A stretch of 64,000 bases of DNA from Natrinema salsiterrestre (lineage in GTDB: Archaea; Halobacteriota; Halobacteria; Halobacteriales; Natrialbaceae): positions 357,571 through 421,570 of the forward strand of contig NZ_JAMQOT010000003.1 in NCBI RefSeq assembly GCF_029502005.1, written 5' to 3'. Under the pieces are notes generated by a model. It was not told the DNA's origin and searched no databases. It saw only the letters and a program-made list of their open reading frames with translations. Position 1 is the first letter of the stretch. Each line of letters opens with the position of its first letter. Shown here piece after piece: positions 53,030 through 62,118 of this stretch. Made by a program: the position numbers and the translations under genes.

Positions 53030-53545
53030 TCACTCGGTCTCGAGTACCCGATCGACCATCCCCTCGGACATGGTCTCCAGGATCCGATTGCCGTTCTTGA
53101 GTTCACGCATCACGAATCGGGACGACGTCTCGTTGACGCCCTCGAGGGCGACGATCTCGTCGATCAGCTCGTTCATCTGGTCGTGGTTCTGGACGCGAGA
53201 CACGACCATGAAGTCGACGTCCCCCATCGTGTAGAACACCTGTTGCACGCCGGGGAGGTCGGCCAGGTCGTCGCCGATCTCGTCGGCGTAGCCGCTCTCG
53301 TGGGAGACGTACACCTCGGTGATGATGACCATCGACATGCCGAGCGCGCGGGGGTCGACGTCCGCGGAGATGTTCCGAATCACGCCGCTTTCTTTCAACT
53401 GGTTCAGCCGGTAGTGGATCGCCGACTTCGAGAGGTCGAGTTCGTCGGCGAGCTCCTCGAGGTTCTTCTCGTCGTTTCGCTCGAGCTCGCGGATGATGTC
53501 GAGGTCGTTTTCGTCGAGATCCGGTGTGGCGTCGGTGTGGTTCAT
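53030..53545 (-). CDS. Lrp/AsnC family transcriptional regulator
   Basis: A 171-residue regulator. The N-terminal helix-turn-helix is LDLSKSAIHYRLNQLKESGVI, and the C-terminal RAM effector domain begins after residue 70 with SMVIITEVYVSH and ends ...MSEGMVDRVLETE. It probably binds amino acids or their products and controls the adjacent aminotransferase or ornithine cyclodeaminase genes. The ATG at 53545 is chosen over 53989. It lies 63 bp from the end of the first aminotransferase gene. Confidence 0.93.
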   Translation of the reverse strand: MNHTDATPDLDENDLDIIRELERNDEKNLEELADELDLSKSAIHYRLNQLKESGVIRNISADVDPRALGMSMVIITEVYVSHESGYADEIGDDLADLPGVQQVFYTMGDVDFMVVSRVQNHDQMNELIDEIVALEGVNETSSRFVMRELKNGNRILETMSEGMVDRVLETE

Positions 53546-53607
53546 GGCAATTCCTACTGACTTCGGGGTAATAAGATTCCGTACTCTCCTCCCCCGAACC
53601 GATTCGC

Positions 53608-54933
53608 TCAGAAGACGGCGTCGATCGCCGAACCGAGCGTGTCGATCGCGGTTTCGATTTCGTCGGTGGTGGTACACAGCGGGGGCGCGAGCATGATCTG
53701 TGTCGCCGGGCGACCGGCGCCGAACAGCACGCCCCGGTCGCTCGCCTCGGCGATCACGTCCCGTACCGGGTTGTCTCCGTCGTCGACCCGCGGGTCGTGG
53801 AACGGCTCGCCGGTCTCCGGATCGGCGAATTCGACGGCGCGGAGGAAGCCCCTCCCCCTCGCGTCGGCGACGACGTCGTGGTCGCGCTCGAGCGCCGAGA
53901 GCCCCTCGGCGAACGCGGATTCCGTGGTTCGGACGTTTTCGATCAGTCCGTCGGCGTACTCCTCGAGCGCGGCGACGCCGGCGGCACACCCCACTGGGTG
54001 GCCGCCGAACGTCTGTCCGAGGTCGAAGCCGCCCGATCGGACGTGGTCCGCGATCTCCGGTCGCATCATCGCGCCCGCGAGCGGTGCGTACGCGCTCGTG
54101 ACTCCCTTCGCGAAGGTCAGCATGTCGGGTTCGACGCCCTCCGTCTGGACGCCGAACCAGTCTCCGCAGCGGCCGAAGCCGGTGATCACTTCGTCGACGA
54201 TCAGCAGGATATCGTACTCGTCGCAGAGCTCCCGGACCCGCTCGAAGTAGCCCGGCGGTGCCGTGTACGCGCCGCTCGAGCCGGCGATCGGCTCGGTCAG
54301 GATCGCGGCGATCGTGTCGGGCCCCTCGTTTCTGATGACGAACTCGAGGTGGTCGGCCGCGGCCTCGGCGAGTTCCGCGGGCGTGTCCGCGTCGAACGGC
54401 GAGTCGTAGGACATCGGCGGCAGGAATTTCACTGCGCCCGTCGTCGACGCGTGGGCCTCGAGCGGTTCGCGCGTTTGCGGATCGCCGGTCATGCTCCCCG
54501 CACCGTAGGTGGAGCCGTGATAGGATCGCCAGCGCGACAGCACCTTCGGCGCGTCCGCGTAGTCGCGGGCGATCGTCATCGCGAGTTCGTTCGCCTCGCT
54601 CCCCGAGACGGAGAACGACACGTTCGACAGGGAGTCGGGGGCGACCGCGGCGAGGGCGTCGCTCAGCTCGGTTCGCGCCGAGGTCTGCTTCGCCGACGAC
54701 ACGTACTGGATCTCCTGTAGCTGGTCGGTCATCGCGTCCACGATCGCCTGATTTCCGTGGCCAGCGTTGACGCAGTACAGCTGCGAAACGAAGTCGAGGT
54801 ATTCCGTTCCCTCGTCGTCGACGACGCGCGTGCCGTCGCCGCCGGTGATCGTCATCGCCGGCGACGACGGATCGTACCAGTGTGGGATGTTCGCGTCAGC
54901 GTCGGTCTCGGAGTCGATTGGTTCGTCGAGCAT
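53608..54933 (-). CDS. Class III aminotransferase (omega-amino acid type)
   Basis: A 441-residue PLP enzyme. The motifs are DFVSQLYCVNAGHGNQ, SGSEANELAMTIARDY, YHGSTYGAGSMTGDP, the Walker-like ILLIVDEVITGFGRCGDW and the PLP-binding Lys in LTFAKGVTSAY. It transfers the amino group of an omega-amino acid to pyruvate or 2-oxoglutarate. A second, similar gene lies at 55024-56361. Together with the downstream semialdehyde dehydrogenase it suggests beta-alanine or beta-aminoisobutyrate breakdown. Confidence 0.94.
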   Translation of the reverse strand: MLDEPIDSETDADANIPHWYDPSSPAMTITGGDGTRVVDDEGTEYLDFVSQLYCVNAGHGNQAIVDAMTDQLQEIQYVSSAKQTSARTELSDALAAVAPDSLSNVSFSVSGSEANELAMTIARDYADAPKVLSRWRSYHGSTYGAGSMTGDPQTREPLEAHASTTGAVKFLPPMSYDSPFDADTPAELAEAAADHLEFVIRNEGPDTIAAILTEPIAGSSGAYTAPPGYFERVRELCDEYDILLIVDEVITGFGRCGDWFGVQTEGVEPDMLTFAKGVTSAYAPLAGAMMRPEIADHVRSGGFDLGQTFGGHPVGCAAGVAALEEYADGLIENVRTTESAFAEGLSALERDHDVVADARGRGFLRAVEFADPETGEPFHDPRVDDGDNPVRDVIAEASDRGVLFGAGRPATQIMLAPPLCTTTDEIETAIDTLGSAIDAVF

Positions 54934-55023
54934 TGGTCGTGGTATGTTGTGACAGGATACAGTCGTTTTGGTCGGGGGAGTCGGGGTCGCCGCGTTCGCT
55001 GGCGACCGACGCCCGCCTCCTCG

Positions 55024-56361
55024 TCAGCGGTCCATCGCGGCGTCGGAGACCTCGAGGGCGGAATCGAGGGCCGCGACGGCCTCGTCGATGTCGGATTCGG
55101 TGATCGGCAGCGGCGGTGCGATGATGAGCGTGTTGATCATGTTCGCGACGTAGACGCCGTCCTCGCCGGCGGCCGCGGCGACCTCGTCCACGACGGTCGA
55201 TCCCGTCGAGATCTTGTCCTCGCGTTCGCCGAAGGGAACCCGCTCGTCCGGGTCCCTCGTCAGCTCGATCCCGCGGAAGAGCCCGACGCCGCGCGTCTCG
55301 CCGACGCTCGGGTGGGCTTCGGCCAACTCCTCGAGGCGGTCGCCGAGGTAGTCGCCGACCTCGCTGGCGTGGTCGATGAGGTTCTCCTCCTCGTAGGTCT
55401 CGATGGCCGCGAGGCCGGCCGCGCAGGCCACGGGGTGACCCGAATAGGTGTGGCCGTGGCAGAACATCTCGTCCTCGAAGTGCTCGGCGATCTCGTCCGT
55501 GACGACGGTGGCCCCGAGCGGCGCGTACGCGCCCGAGAGTCCCTTCGCCATCGTCATGATGTCGGGCGTGACGTCGAAGACGTCGCAGCCGAACCACTCC
55601 CCGGTGCGGCCGAAGCCGGCCATCACTTCGTCACAGATCAGGAGCGCGCCGTGCTCGTGGGCGATCTCCTTCAGTCGCGGTAGGTACTCCTCCGGCGGGA
55701 CCAGGATTCCGTTCGAGCCGACGATCGGTTCGACGAGGATCGCCGCGACCGTGTCGCCCTCGAGCATCAGCATCTCGTCGATGTACTCGAGGCTCTCCAT
55801 CGGCTCGAGCGTCGAGCCGTAGGCGTACGGGTCGGGCGCTTTGATCGCGCCCGGAACGCCGGGCTCGGCCTTCAGTCGACGGGGGTCGCCGGTGACGCTG
55901 ATCGAACCGGCCGTCGCGCCGTGGTAGGAGCGGTACCGCGAGACGATCTTCTGCTTGCCCGTGTACATCCGGGCGATCTTGATCGCCGCCTCGACGGCTT
56001 CGGTGCCGCTGGTCGAGAAGAACGTCCGCGAGAGGTCTCCCGGCGTTACTTCGGCGAGTTTCTCGCCCAGACGGGCGCGCGCTTCCGTCGCGAACCCGGG
56101 CGCGAAGTACGCTCCCTCGCGGGCCTGCTCGGCGATCGCGTCTGCGACGGCGTCGGCCGAGTGCCCGAGGTTCGAACACATGAGTTGGCCCGAGAAGTCG
56201 ATGAACTCGTTTCCGGATCCGTCCGTGAACCGGACGCCCTCTCCGCCGACGACTTCCGTCGGATCGACTTCGCTCTGGAACGACCACGTCCCGAACACGT
56301 ACTCCTTGTCGAGTCGCTCTACCTCGGTCCGATCGTCAGACGCTGGTGTCTTCTCTGCCAT
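55024..56361 (-). CDS. Class III aminotransferase (omega-amino acid type), second copy
   Basis: A 445-residue PLP enzyme similar to the 53608 gene. It has FIDFSGQLMCSNLGHS, SGTEAVEAAIKIARMY, YHGATAGSISVTGDP, ALLICDEVMAGFGRTGEW and MTMAKGLSGAYAPLG with the PLP Lys. The two may differ in amino donor. The adjacent gap holds a minus-strand AT-rich promoter near 56380-56400, and a divergent methylmalonate-semialdehyde dehydrogenase gene is on the other side. Confidence 0.94.
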   Translation of the reverse strand: MAEKTPASDDRTEVERLDKEYVFGTWSFQSEVDPTEVVGGEGVRFTDGSGNEFIDFSGQLMCSNLGHSADAVADAIAEQAREGAYFAPGFATEARARLGEKLAEVTPGDLSRTFFSTSGTEAVEAAIKIARMYTGKQKIVSRYRSYHGATAGSISVTGDPRRLKAEPGVPGAIKAPDPYAYGSTLEPMESLEYIDEMLMLEGDTVAAILVEPIVGSNGILVPPEEYLPRLKEIAHEHGALLICDEVMAGFGRTGEWFGCDVFDVTPDIMTMAKGLSGAYAPLGATVVTDEIAEHFEDEMFCHGHTYSGHPVACAAGLAAIETYEEENLIDHASEVGDYLGDRLEELAEAHPSVGETRGVGLFRGIELTRDPDERVPFGEREDKISTGSTVVDEVAAAAGEDGVYVANMINTLIIAPPLPITESDIDEAVAALDSALEVSDAAMDR

Positions 56362-56508
56362 CCTTTCACAGGGGTATGGAGTACTAATTCATTAATCTTT
56401 GGTGGTGGATGATGTTTTCAAGTCTATAGTCCAGAAATTATTTCCAACTGTTGAAGCAGATGTGTATTTCTCGCCCTTCGTTCGAATAATATCCTGAACG
56501 ACCGAAGA

Positions 56509-56516
56509 TTTTATTT
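56509..56516 (+). promoter_or_regulatory. TATA element of the semialdehyde dehydrogenase gene
   Basis: TTTTATTT lies 23-30 nt before the ATG at 56539, giving a leaderless promoter. Confidence 0.6.
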
Positions 56517-56538
56517 CGCCGGTCACGGTAGCACCCCT

Positions 56539-58020
56539 ATGGTCGAATTAGCGTCGATCGGCGAGAGCAAGACGGTACGCAACTACGTGAACGGCGACTG
56601 GCGAGACGCCTCGGGCGACGAGGAACTGACCAGCGTCAATCCGGCGACGGGCGAGGAACTGGCGACGGTCCCGTTCAGTTCCGCCGCGGACATCGACGAA
56701 ATCGTCCGGACCGGAAACGAGGCGTTCGAGGACTGGTCGGCCCGTCCCGTCGAGGAACGGATTCAGCCGCTGTTCCGGCTGAAAACGCTGCTCGAGGAGC
56801 ACCAGGAGGAGCTCGCGGAACTCCTCGTCGAGGATCACGGCAAGACCCTCGCGGAGGCCCGCGGCGAACTGCGCCGCGGGATCGAGAACGTGGAGGTCGC
56901 CTGCGGCATCCCGTCGATGATGCAGAGCGGCTCGCTGCTGAACGCCGCCCCCGAGATCGACGAGAGCGCGGTTCGGAAGCCCCTCGGCGTCTTCACCGCG
57001 ATCACGCCGTTCAACTTCCCGGGGATGATCCCGCTGTGGTTCCTGCCCTACGCGGTCGCGACCGGGAACAGCTTCATCCTCAAACCGAGCGAGCAGAACC
57101 CGCTCGTCGCTCAGCGGCTGTTCGAACTCATCGGCGAGGCGGGGTTCCCCGACGGCGTTCTCCAGCTCGTCAACGGCGGTCCCGACACCGTCAACGCCCT
57201 GCTCGACCACGACGGCGTCGAAGGGGCGTCCTTCGTCGGCAGTACGCCCATCGCGAAGCTCGTCTACGAGCGCGCGGCGAAAAACGGCAAGCGCGTTCAG
57301 GCCCAGGGCGGCGCGAAGAACCACATCATCGTCACGGAGACCGCCGACCTCGAGTTCGCCGCCGAGAAGACGGTCTCGTCGGCGACCGCCTGCGGGGGCG
57401 AGCGGTGTCTCGCTAACGATATCGTTCTCGTCGAGGAATCGGTGTACGACGAGTTCAGCGACCTCGTCGTCGAGGAAGCCGCCGCGCAAGTCGTCGGCTA
57501 CGGTCTCGACGAGGAGACCGACATCGGGGCGCTCATCAGCGCCGACCACGAGCAGACGGTCCGCAACTTCATCCAGACCGGCATCGAGGAGGGTGCGGAA
57601 CTCCTGCTCGACGGCCGGGACGTCACCGTCGACGGCTACGAGGACGGCAACTTCCTCGGCGCGACGGTCTTCGGCGACGTCACGTCGGATATGGTCATCT
57701 CCCGGGAGGAGATCTTCGGGCCGGTGCTCGGTCTCGCGTCGGTCGCGAACGTCGACGAGGCGATCGACCGCATGAACGAGAGCCAGTACGGGAACGCCGC
57801 GAGCCTGTTCACCGGCAGCGGCGCGGACGCGCGGAAGTTCCGACACGAGGGCGAGATCGGGAACCTCGGCGTCAACGTCGGCACCTCCGCGCCGATGGCG
57901 TTCTTCCACTTCGGCGGCTGGAAGGACTCGTTCTTCGGCGACCTCCACGCGCAGGGCGAGGACATGATCCACTTCTACACGGACAAGGCCGTCTACATCG
58001 AGCGCTGGCCCGACGCCTGA
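56539..58020 (+). CDS. mmsA: CoA-acylating methylmalonate-semialdehyde dehydrogenase
   Basis: A 493-residue aldehyde dehydrogenase of the MmsA group. It has PFNFPGMIPLWFLPYAVATGN, GSTPIAKLVYERA, the catalytic Cys in ATACGGERCLAND and GEIGNLGVNVGTSAPMAFFHFGGWKDSFFGDLHAQG, the CoA-acylating type signature at the C terminus. It converts malonate or methylmalonate semialdehyde to acetyl- or propionyl-CoA. It is divergent from the two aminotransferase genes that would supply its substrate. Confidence 0.94.
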   Translation: MVELASIGESKTVRNYVNGDWRDASGDEELTSVNPATGEELATVPFSSAADIDEIVRTGNEAFEDWSARPVEERIQPLFRLKTLLEEHQEELAELLVEDHGKTLAEARGELRRGIENVEVACGIPSMMQSGSLLNAAPEIDESAVRKPLGVFTAITPFNFPGMIPLWFLPYAVATGNSFILKPSEQNPLVAQRLFELIGEAGFPDGVLQLVNGGPDTVNALLDHDGVEGASFVGSTPIAKLVYERAAKNGKRVQAQGGAKNHIIVTETADLEFAAEKTVSSATACGGERCLANDIVLVEESVYDEFSDLVVEEAAAQVVGYGLDEETDIGALISADHEQTVRNFIQTGIEEGAELLLDGRDVTVDGYEDGNFLGATVFGDVTSDMVISREEIFGPVLGLASVANVDEAIDRMNESQYGNAASLFTGSGADARKFRHEGEIGNLGVNVGTSAPMAFFHFGGWKDSFFGDLHAQGEDMIHFYTDKAVYIERWPDA

Positions 58021-58147
58021 ACGCTCGCGGCACGGCATCGTCCAGCGGCCGACTCGCTTTTCACGCACCGATCATCGCGATATCCGATCGAGACACCGCC
58101 GTCGAGTGGACGGAGCGGGCAGTACTCGAGCACTCAGCGCCCGACGA

Positions 58148-59380
58148 CTACGCTTTCCGATGTTCGTCGACGACGTCCCAGTCGAGTTCGATCCCGAGTC
58201 CCGGCTCGTCCGGAACCTCGATGTACCCGTCCCGAATCAGCGGTTCGTCGCGGGCGACGAGGTCGTCCCACCACGGCACGTCGCGGGCGTGGAACTCGAG
58301 CGCGAGGAAGTTCGGAACCGTCGCGCCCACGTGGACCCCGGCCATCGTCGCGACGGGGCTCCCGATGTTGTGCGGGCTCATCGTCAGGTAGTAGGTGTCG
58401 GCCAGCTCGGCGATCTTCTTGGTCTCCGCGATGCCGCCGGTCTTCGGGATGTCGGGTGCGACGAACGAGACGGCTTCCTCCTCGACGAGATCGCGGAAGC
58501 CGTGACGACCGTAGCGGTTCTCGCCGGTGAGCAGCGGCTGCTCGACGCTCCGGTTGAGCGTCGCCAGCGCGTCCGCGTTCTCCGGCGGGAGCGGGTCCTC
58601 GATCCACGCGAGGTCGTACGGCTCGAGCGCCTTGCACAGCTTTTCGGTCGCCTCCACGCTGAAGTTCCAGTGGAGGTCGACCGCGACCTCCGCCTCGTCG
58701 CCGACCTCGTCGGTCACGGCCTCGACCAGCCCGCGCTTGTGCTCGATCTCCGGGCGGTCGAAGTGGCGCGCGAGCGTGTCGATGTCTCGGCCCGACGGCA
58801 CGTCGAGGTCGAACTTGACGATCTCGTAGCCGTCGTCGACCGCCGCTCGAGCGGCGCGGGCGTAGGCGTCGGCCTCGTAGGTCTCGTCTGGCTGGTCGTT
58901 GAGCGCCGATTCGACCATCCCCTCGCCCGCGTGGCAGTCCGCGTACATCCGGACCTCCTCGCGGGTCTTGCCGCCGAGGAGCTGGTAGACCGGTTGCTCG
59001 AGGATCTTGCCGGCGGCGTCCCAGAGCGCGAGTTCGATGCCGCTGATCGCGATCGTGCCGATCCCCTGCTGTGACCCCCGTCCCGAGAGGCTCTCCCGCA
59101 TGAGGTGATACAGCCGCTCGACGTCGAGCGGGTTCTCGCCGACGAGGACCGGCTCGAAGTAGTCCGTGATCACCTCGTGGACGCCCGGCGACGGGTAGGC
59201 TTCGCCGATGCCAGTTACGCCGGCGTCCGTCTCGAGGCGGACAATCGTCCACGGGAAGTTGCCGTCGACGACGACCGTCGACAGGCCGGTGATCTCGGGC
59301 GTCTCCGTCGATCGAGCCGGCGTGTCGCCGAAGTCTGGCCAGATGCTGGACGCTAACCGCGCCGCGAAGTCGGAGTACAT
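58148..59380 (-). CDS. Enolase-superfamily sugar-acid dehydratase-like protein
   Basis: A 410-residue mandelate racemase-group enzyme. The barrel carries EIVKFDLDVP (KxD, as in galactonate dehydratase types), the metal ligands in AVDLHWNFS, LAWIEDPLPPE and LLTGENRYG, and the His of TMSPHNIGSPVATM. A sugar-acid dehydration is likely. The ATG at 59380 (MYSDFAARL) is used; a GTG at 59395 is the only longer option. A GGTATCACAT motif is directly upstream. Confidence 0.9.
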   Translation of the reverse strand: MYSDFAARLASSIWPDFGDTPARSTETPEITGLSTVVVDGNFPWTIVRLETDAGVTGIGEAYPSPGVHEVITDYFEPVLVGENPLDVERLYHLMRESLSGRGSQQGIGTIAISGIELALWDAAGKILEQPVYQLLGGKTREEVRMYADCHAGEGMVESALNDQPDETYEADAYARAARAAVDDGYEIVKFDLDVPSGRDIDTLARHFDRPEIEHKRGLVEAVTDEVGDEAEVAVDLHWNFSVEATEKLCKALEPYDLAWIEDPLPPENADALATLNRSVEQPLLTGENRYGRHGFRDLVEEEAVSFVAPDIPKTGGIAETKKIAELADTYYLTMSPHNIGSPVATMAGVHVGATVPNFLALEFHARDVPWWDDLVARDEPLIRDGYIEVPDEPGLGIELDWDVVDEHRKA

Positions 59381-59390
59381 GGTATCACAT
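59381..59390. promoter_or_regulatory. GGTATCACAT motif, copy 2
   Basis: The 10-mer directly before the second enolase-superfamily gene start, identical to the one at 45880-45889. The sequences beyond it (ATATC and CTCAC sides) differ by little, so the match may be wider. Confidence 0.35.
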
Positions 59391-59499
59391 CTCACTTTTC
59401 GGAGTCGTCATATTAACTTATGGGCGAGACGCGATCGCGAGTCGCTTCGAACGGAGGTCGTCGCGCGGAGGAACTGAGACTGGACCGGGAACCGATATG

Positions 59500-60894
59500 C
59501 TACGCGTCGGGGAGCACCTTCCCGGGGTTCAGGATTCCGTTCGGATCGAACGTCTCCTTGACCGATCGCATGAGGTCGATCGCCTGGCCGTGTTCCTCGT
59601 CCATGAACTGTCGCTTCCCGATACCGACGCCGTGTTCGCCGGTCGCGGTCCCGCCGAGCGCGATCGCCTTCCGGACGACGCGCTCGTTCAACTCGTGTGC
59701 CCGTTCGACCATCTCCTCGTCGTCGGGATCGACGAGCGACGTGAAGTGGAGGTTCCCGTCCCCGGCGTGACCGACGCAGGAGGTCAGCAGGTCCAGTTCC
59801 TCGCTGACCCGCGAGACCTCCTCTACGATGTCGGGGTAGCGCGAGATCGGCACGACCACGTCGCCGACCAGCGCGACCTCTAACCCCTCTCGGTAGCTCT
59901 GCGTCGCCGGGTACTTGTCGCGGCGAGCCTGCCAGATATCGTCGAGGTTCTCCTCGCCGGCCGCCTCCCACGAGAGCATCCCGTGATCCTCGCAGATCGC
60001 CTTCGCGAACGCGAGGTCCTCTTCGATCCCGCTGTTGTTCGCGTGCAACTCGATGATCAGCGTCGGTCGCTCCTCGAAGGAGACGTCGTCGTGATACGCG
60101 TTCAGCATCTTGATCGCCGTGGTGTCGATGAACTCGATCGCACCCGGGACCAGCGCCGAGCCGATCGCGTCCGCGACCGCGCCGGACGCGTCGACGCGCG
60201 AGGGAAACGTCACCAGCGCGGCCCGCCGGTACTCTGGGATCCCCACGAGACCGAGCGTCACCTCGGTGACGACGCCGAGCGTCCCCTCGCTCCCGACGAA
60301 GAGGTCCTTCAGGCTGTAGCCCGCTGACGTCTTGACGACGTCCCTCCCGCAGTCGACGACGCGCCCGTCGGCGGTGACCACCTCGAGGCGACGGACGTGG
60401 TCGCGCGTCTCGCCGTAGCGGACCGCGTTGAATCCGCTCGCGTTCGTCGCGACCATCCCGCCGATCGTCGCCGCGTCGCCGCTCGAAATACCGGGCGCGA
60501 ACCGCAGCCCGTGGGAGGCCAGTCGCTCGTTCAGGTCGTCGTAGACGACGCCCGCGCCGACCGTCACCTGCATGTCGTCCGGCGACACCTCGATGCCCCC
60601 CATTTCGGCCGTGCTGAGGACGATACCGCCGGCCGAGGGGATGGCATTGCCCTCGAGGCCGGACCCGCCCGATCGCGGCGTGACCGGCACTCCGCGGTCG
60701 TTCGCCGCCGCCAGGACGGCCGCGACCTCGTCGGTCGACGCCGGCCAGACGACGGCGTCCGGTACTCGTCCGGCGTGCGGGCTCTCGTCGGTCGCGTACT
60801 GTTCGCGGACGCTCGCTCCGTGTGCGACGCGGCCGTCAGTGACCGCGTCGTCGAGGAACGCGCAGTCGTAGCTCGAGTCGTGGTCCCGTTGCAT
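59500..60894 (-). CDS. FAD-linked oxidase, GlcD/D-lactate dehydrogenase type
   Basis: A 464-residue flavoprotein of the GlcD family. The FAD-binding part has GVPVTPRSGGSGLEGNA, GMVATNASGFNAVRYG and VGSEGTLGVVTEVTLGL. The C-terminal oxidase domain ends HAGDGNLHFTSLVDPD and GEHGVGIGKRQFMDEEHG. It oxidises a 2-hydroxy acid such as glycolate or D-lactate. The ATG at 60894 (MQRDHDSSYD) is preferred over 60945. Confidence 0.94.
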   Translation of the reverse strand: MQRDHDSSYDCAFLDDAVTDGRVAHGASVREQYATDESPHAGRVPDAVVWPASTDEVAAVLAAANDRGVPVTPRSGGSGLEGNAIPSAGGIVLSTAEMGGIEVSPDDMQVTVGAGVVYDDLNERLASHGLRFAPGISSGDAATIGGMVATNASGFNAVRYGETRDHVRRLEVVTADGRVVDCGRDVVKTSAGYSLKDLFVGSEGTLGVVTEVTLGLVGIPEYRRAALVTFPSRVDASGAVADAIGSALVPGAIEFIDTTAIKMLNAYHDDVSFEERPTLIIELHANNSGIEEDLAFAKAICEDHGMLSWEAAGEENLDDIWQARRDKYPATQSYREGLEVALVGDVVVPISRYPDIVEEVSRVSEELDLLTSCVGHAGDGNLHFTSLVDPDDEEMVERAHELNERVVRKAIALGGTATGEHGVGIGKRQFMDEEHGQAIDLMRSVKETFDPNGILNPGKVLPDA

Positions 60895-60982
60895 GGTACC
60901 GTATGGGACGCGAACTGGGATAAACGCTCTCCGATTCCGTCCCACCAGTAGCTATTCGTAGATCGGGCGTCTGGGTGGAGAC

Positions 60983-61165
60983 ATGACCTGCCCCTACCTG
61001 TCGTACCGTGAGTCGGCCGGCGATCGCGAGTTCGAGACCGAACGAGCCTACTGTGACGTCGTCGAGGAGTTCGTCTCCCCGATGCGCGCGGACGTCTGCA
61101 ACGACCGCCACGAGTTGAACCACGAGCGAGACTGCGAGTTCTACCGCGACGCCGAATCCGAGTGA
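60983..61165 (+). CDS. Small Cys-rich protein, unknown function
   Basis: A 60-residue acidic protein, MTCPYLSYRESAGDREFETE..., with Cys at residues 3, 24, 39 and 50. Four Cys in this spacing could bind a metal or make an iron-sulfur or zinc site. I do not recognise a named family. It lies between the flavoprotein gene and the cleavage enzyme gene, both on the other strand, so it has its own promoter. Codon use looks haloarchaeal. Confidence 0.7.
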   Translation: MTCPYLSYRESAGDREFETERAYCDVVEEFVSPMRADVCNDRHELNHERDCEFYRDAESE

Positions 61166-61211
61166 TCGGAGGTCGACGCCGGCGGAACAGATCTTCAGTC
61201 GGGGGTCGCGA

Positions 61212-62057
61212 TCACCGGGACGGAATCCCGAGCAGTTCGCGCGCCTCCGCAGGCGTGGCGAGTTCCCGGTCGAGTTCGTCGGCGATGCGGACCGTCCGCT
61301 CGACGAGCTGGGCGTTGCTCTCGGCGGGTTCGCCGCGACGGTAGTAGAGGTTGTCCTCCATGCCGATGCGAACGTGGCCGCCCATCACGATCCCCATCGT
61401 CGTCAGCGGGAGCTGGTGCGGGCCGATCGCGAGCACGTTGAAGATCGAGTTCTCCGGGAGGTTGTTCACCATGTTGACCATGTTCTCCGGCGTCGGCGGC
61501 GTCAATGTCCCCGGTCCGAAGATGATGTTGATGTAGTACGGCTCCTCGAGCAGCCCCTTGTCGATGAGGCGGTGGACCTCGTTCATGTGGCCGTTGTTGA
61601 ACACCTCCATCTCGGGTTTGATCCCCTTCTCCTGCATCTCCGCGGCCAGCGTGTCGATCATGTGGCGCGTGTTCTCCGAGGTGATGTGCTGATACCGGTT
61701 CATCGGCCCCATGTCGAGCGACGCCATCTCCGGGAGCGGATCCGTCCGGATCCCCGCGGCTCGCTGCTCGAGCGGGATCCCCGTCCCGCCGGTCGTGTTC
61801 TGGATGATGATATCGTCGCAGCGCTCGCGAACGGCGTCGTTGATCTCCTGGAGCCGACCCGCGTCGCGCTCGCCGTGTTCGTCCCGGCCGTGCAGGTGAA
61901 CGATCGCCGCGCCGAGTTTTTCACACTCCCGGGCCGCCTCGGCGATCTCGTCGGGCTGTTCCGGCAGGTTCGGGTTCGCCTCCTTTCCCTGCACGCCGCC
62001 CGTCGTCGGGACGGTCAGGATCAGCTTCCCGCCCTCGAGGTAATTCTGGTAACTCAT
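61212..62057 (-). CDS. Beta-keto acid cleavage enzyme (BKACE/DUF849)
   Basis: A 281-residue TIM-barrel enzyme of the BKACE family. It has IVHLHGRDEHGERD (zinc-binding His-x-His), IIIQNTTGG, the conserved GGHVRIGMEDNLYYRRGE segment and TPAEARELLG at the end. These enzymes condense a beta-keto acid with acetyl-CoA to give acetoacetate and a new CoA ester. The divergent 3-hydroxyacyl-CoA dehydrogenase gene at 62119 may supply its keto substrate. Confidence 0.94.
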   Translation of the reverse strand: MSYQNYLEGGKLILTVPTTGGVQGKEANPNLPEQPDEIAEAARECEKLGAAIVHLHGRDEHGERDAGRLQEINDAVRERCDDIIIQNTTGGTGIPLEQRAAGIRTDPLPEMASLDMGPMNRYQHITSENTRHMIDTLAAEMQEKGIKPEMEVFNNGHMNEVHRLIDKGLLEEPYYINIIFGPGTLTPPTPENMVNMVNNLPENSIFNVLAIGPHQLPLTTMGIVMGGHVRIGMEDNLYYRRGEPAESNAQLVERTVRIADELDRELATPAEARELLGIPSR

Positions 62058-62118
62058 CTATCGTATTCCAGACGGGCCACCACGAAAGCATTAATGGACG
62101 GCCCCGAGAGGGTGGACC

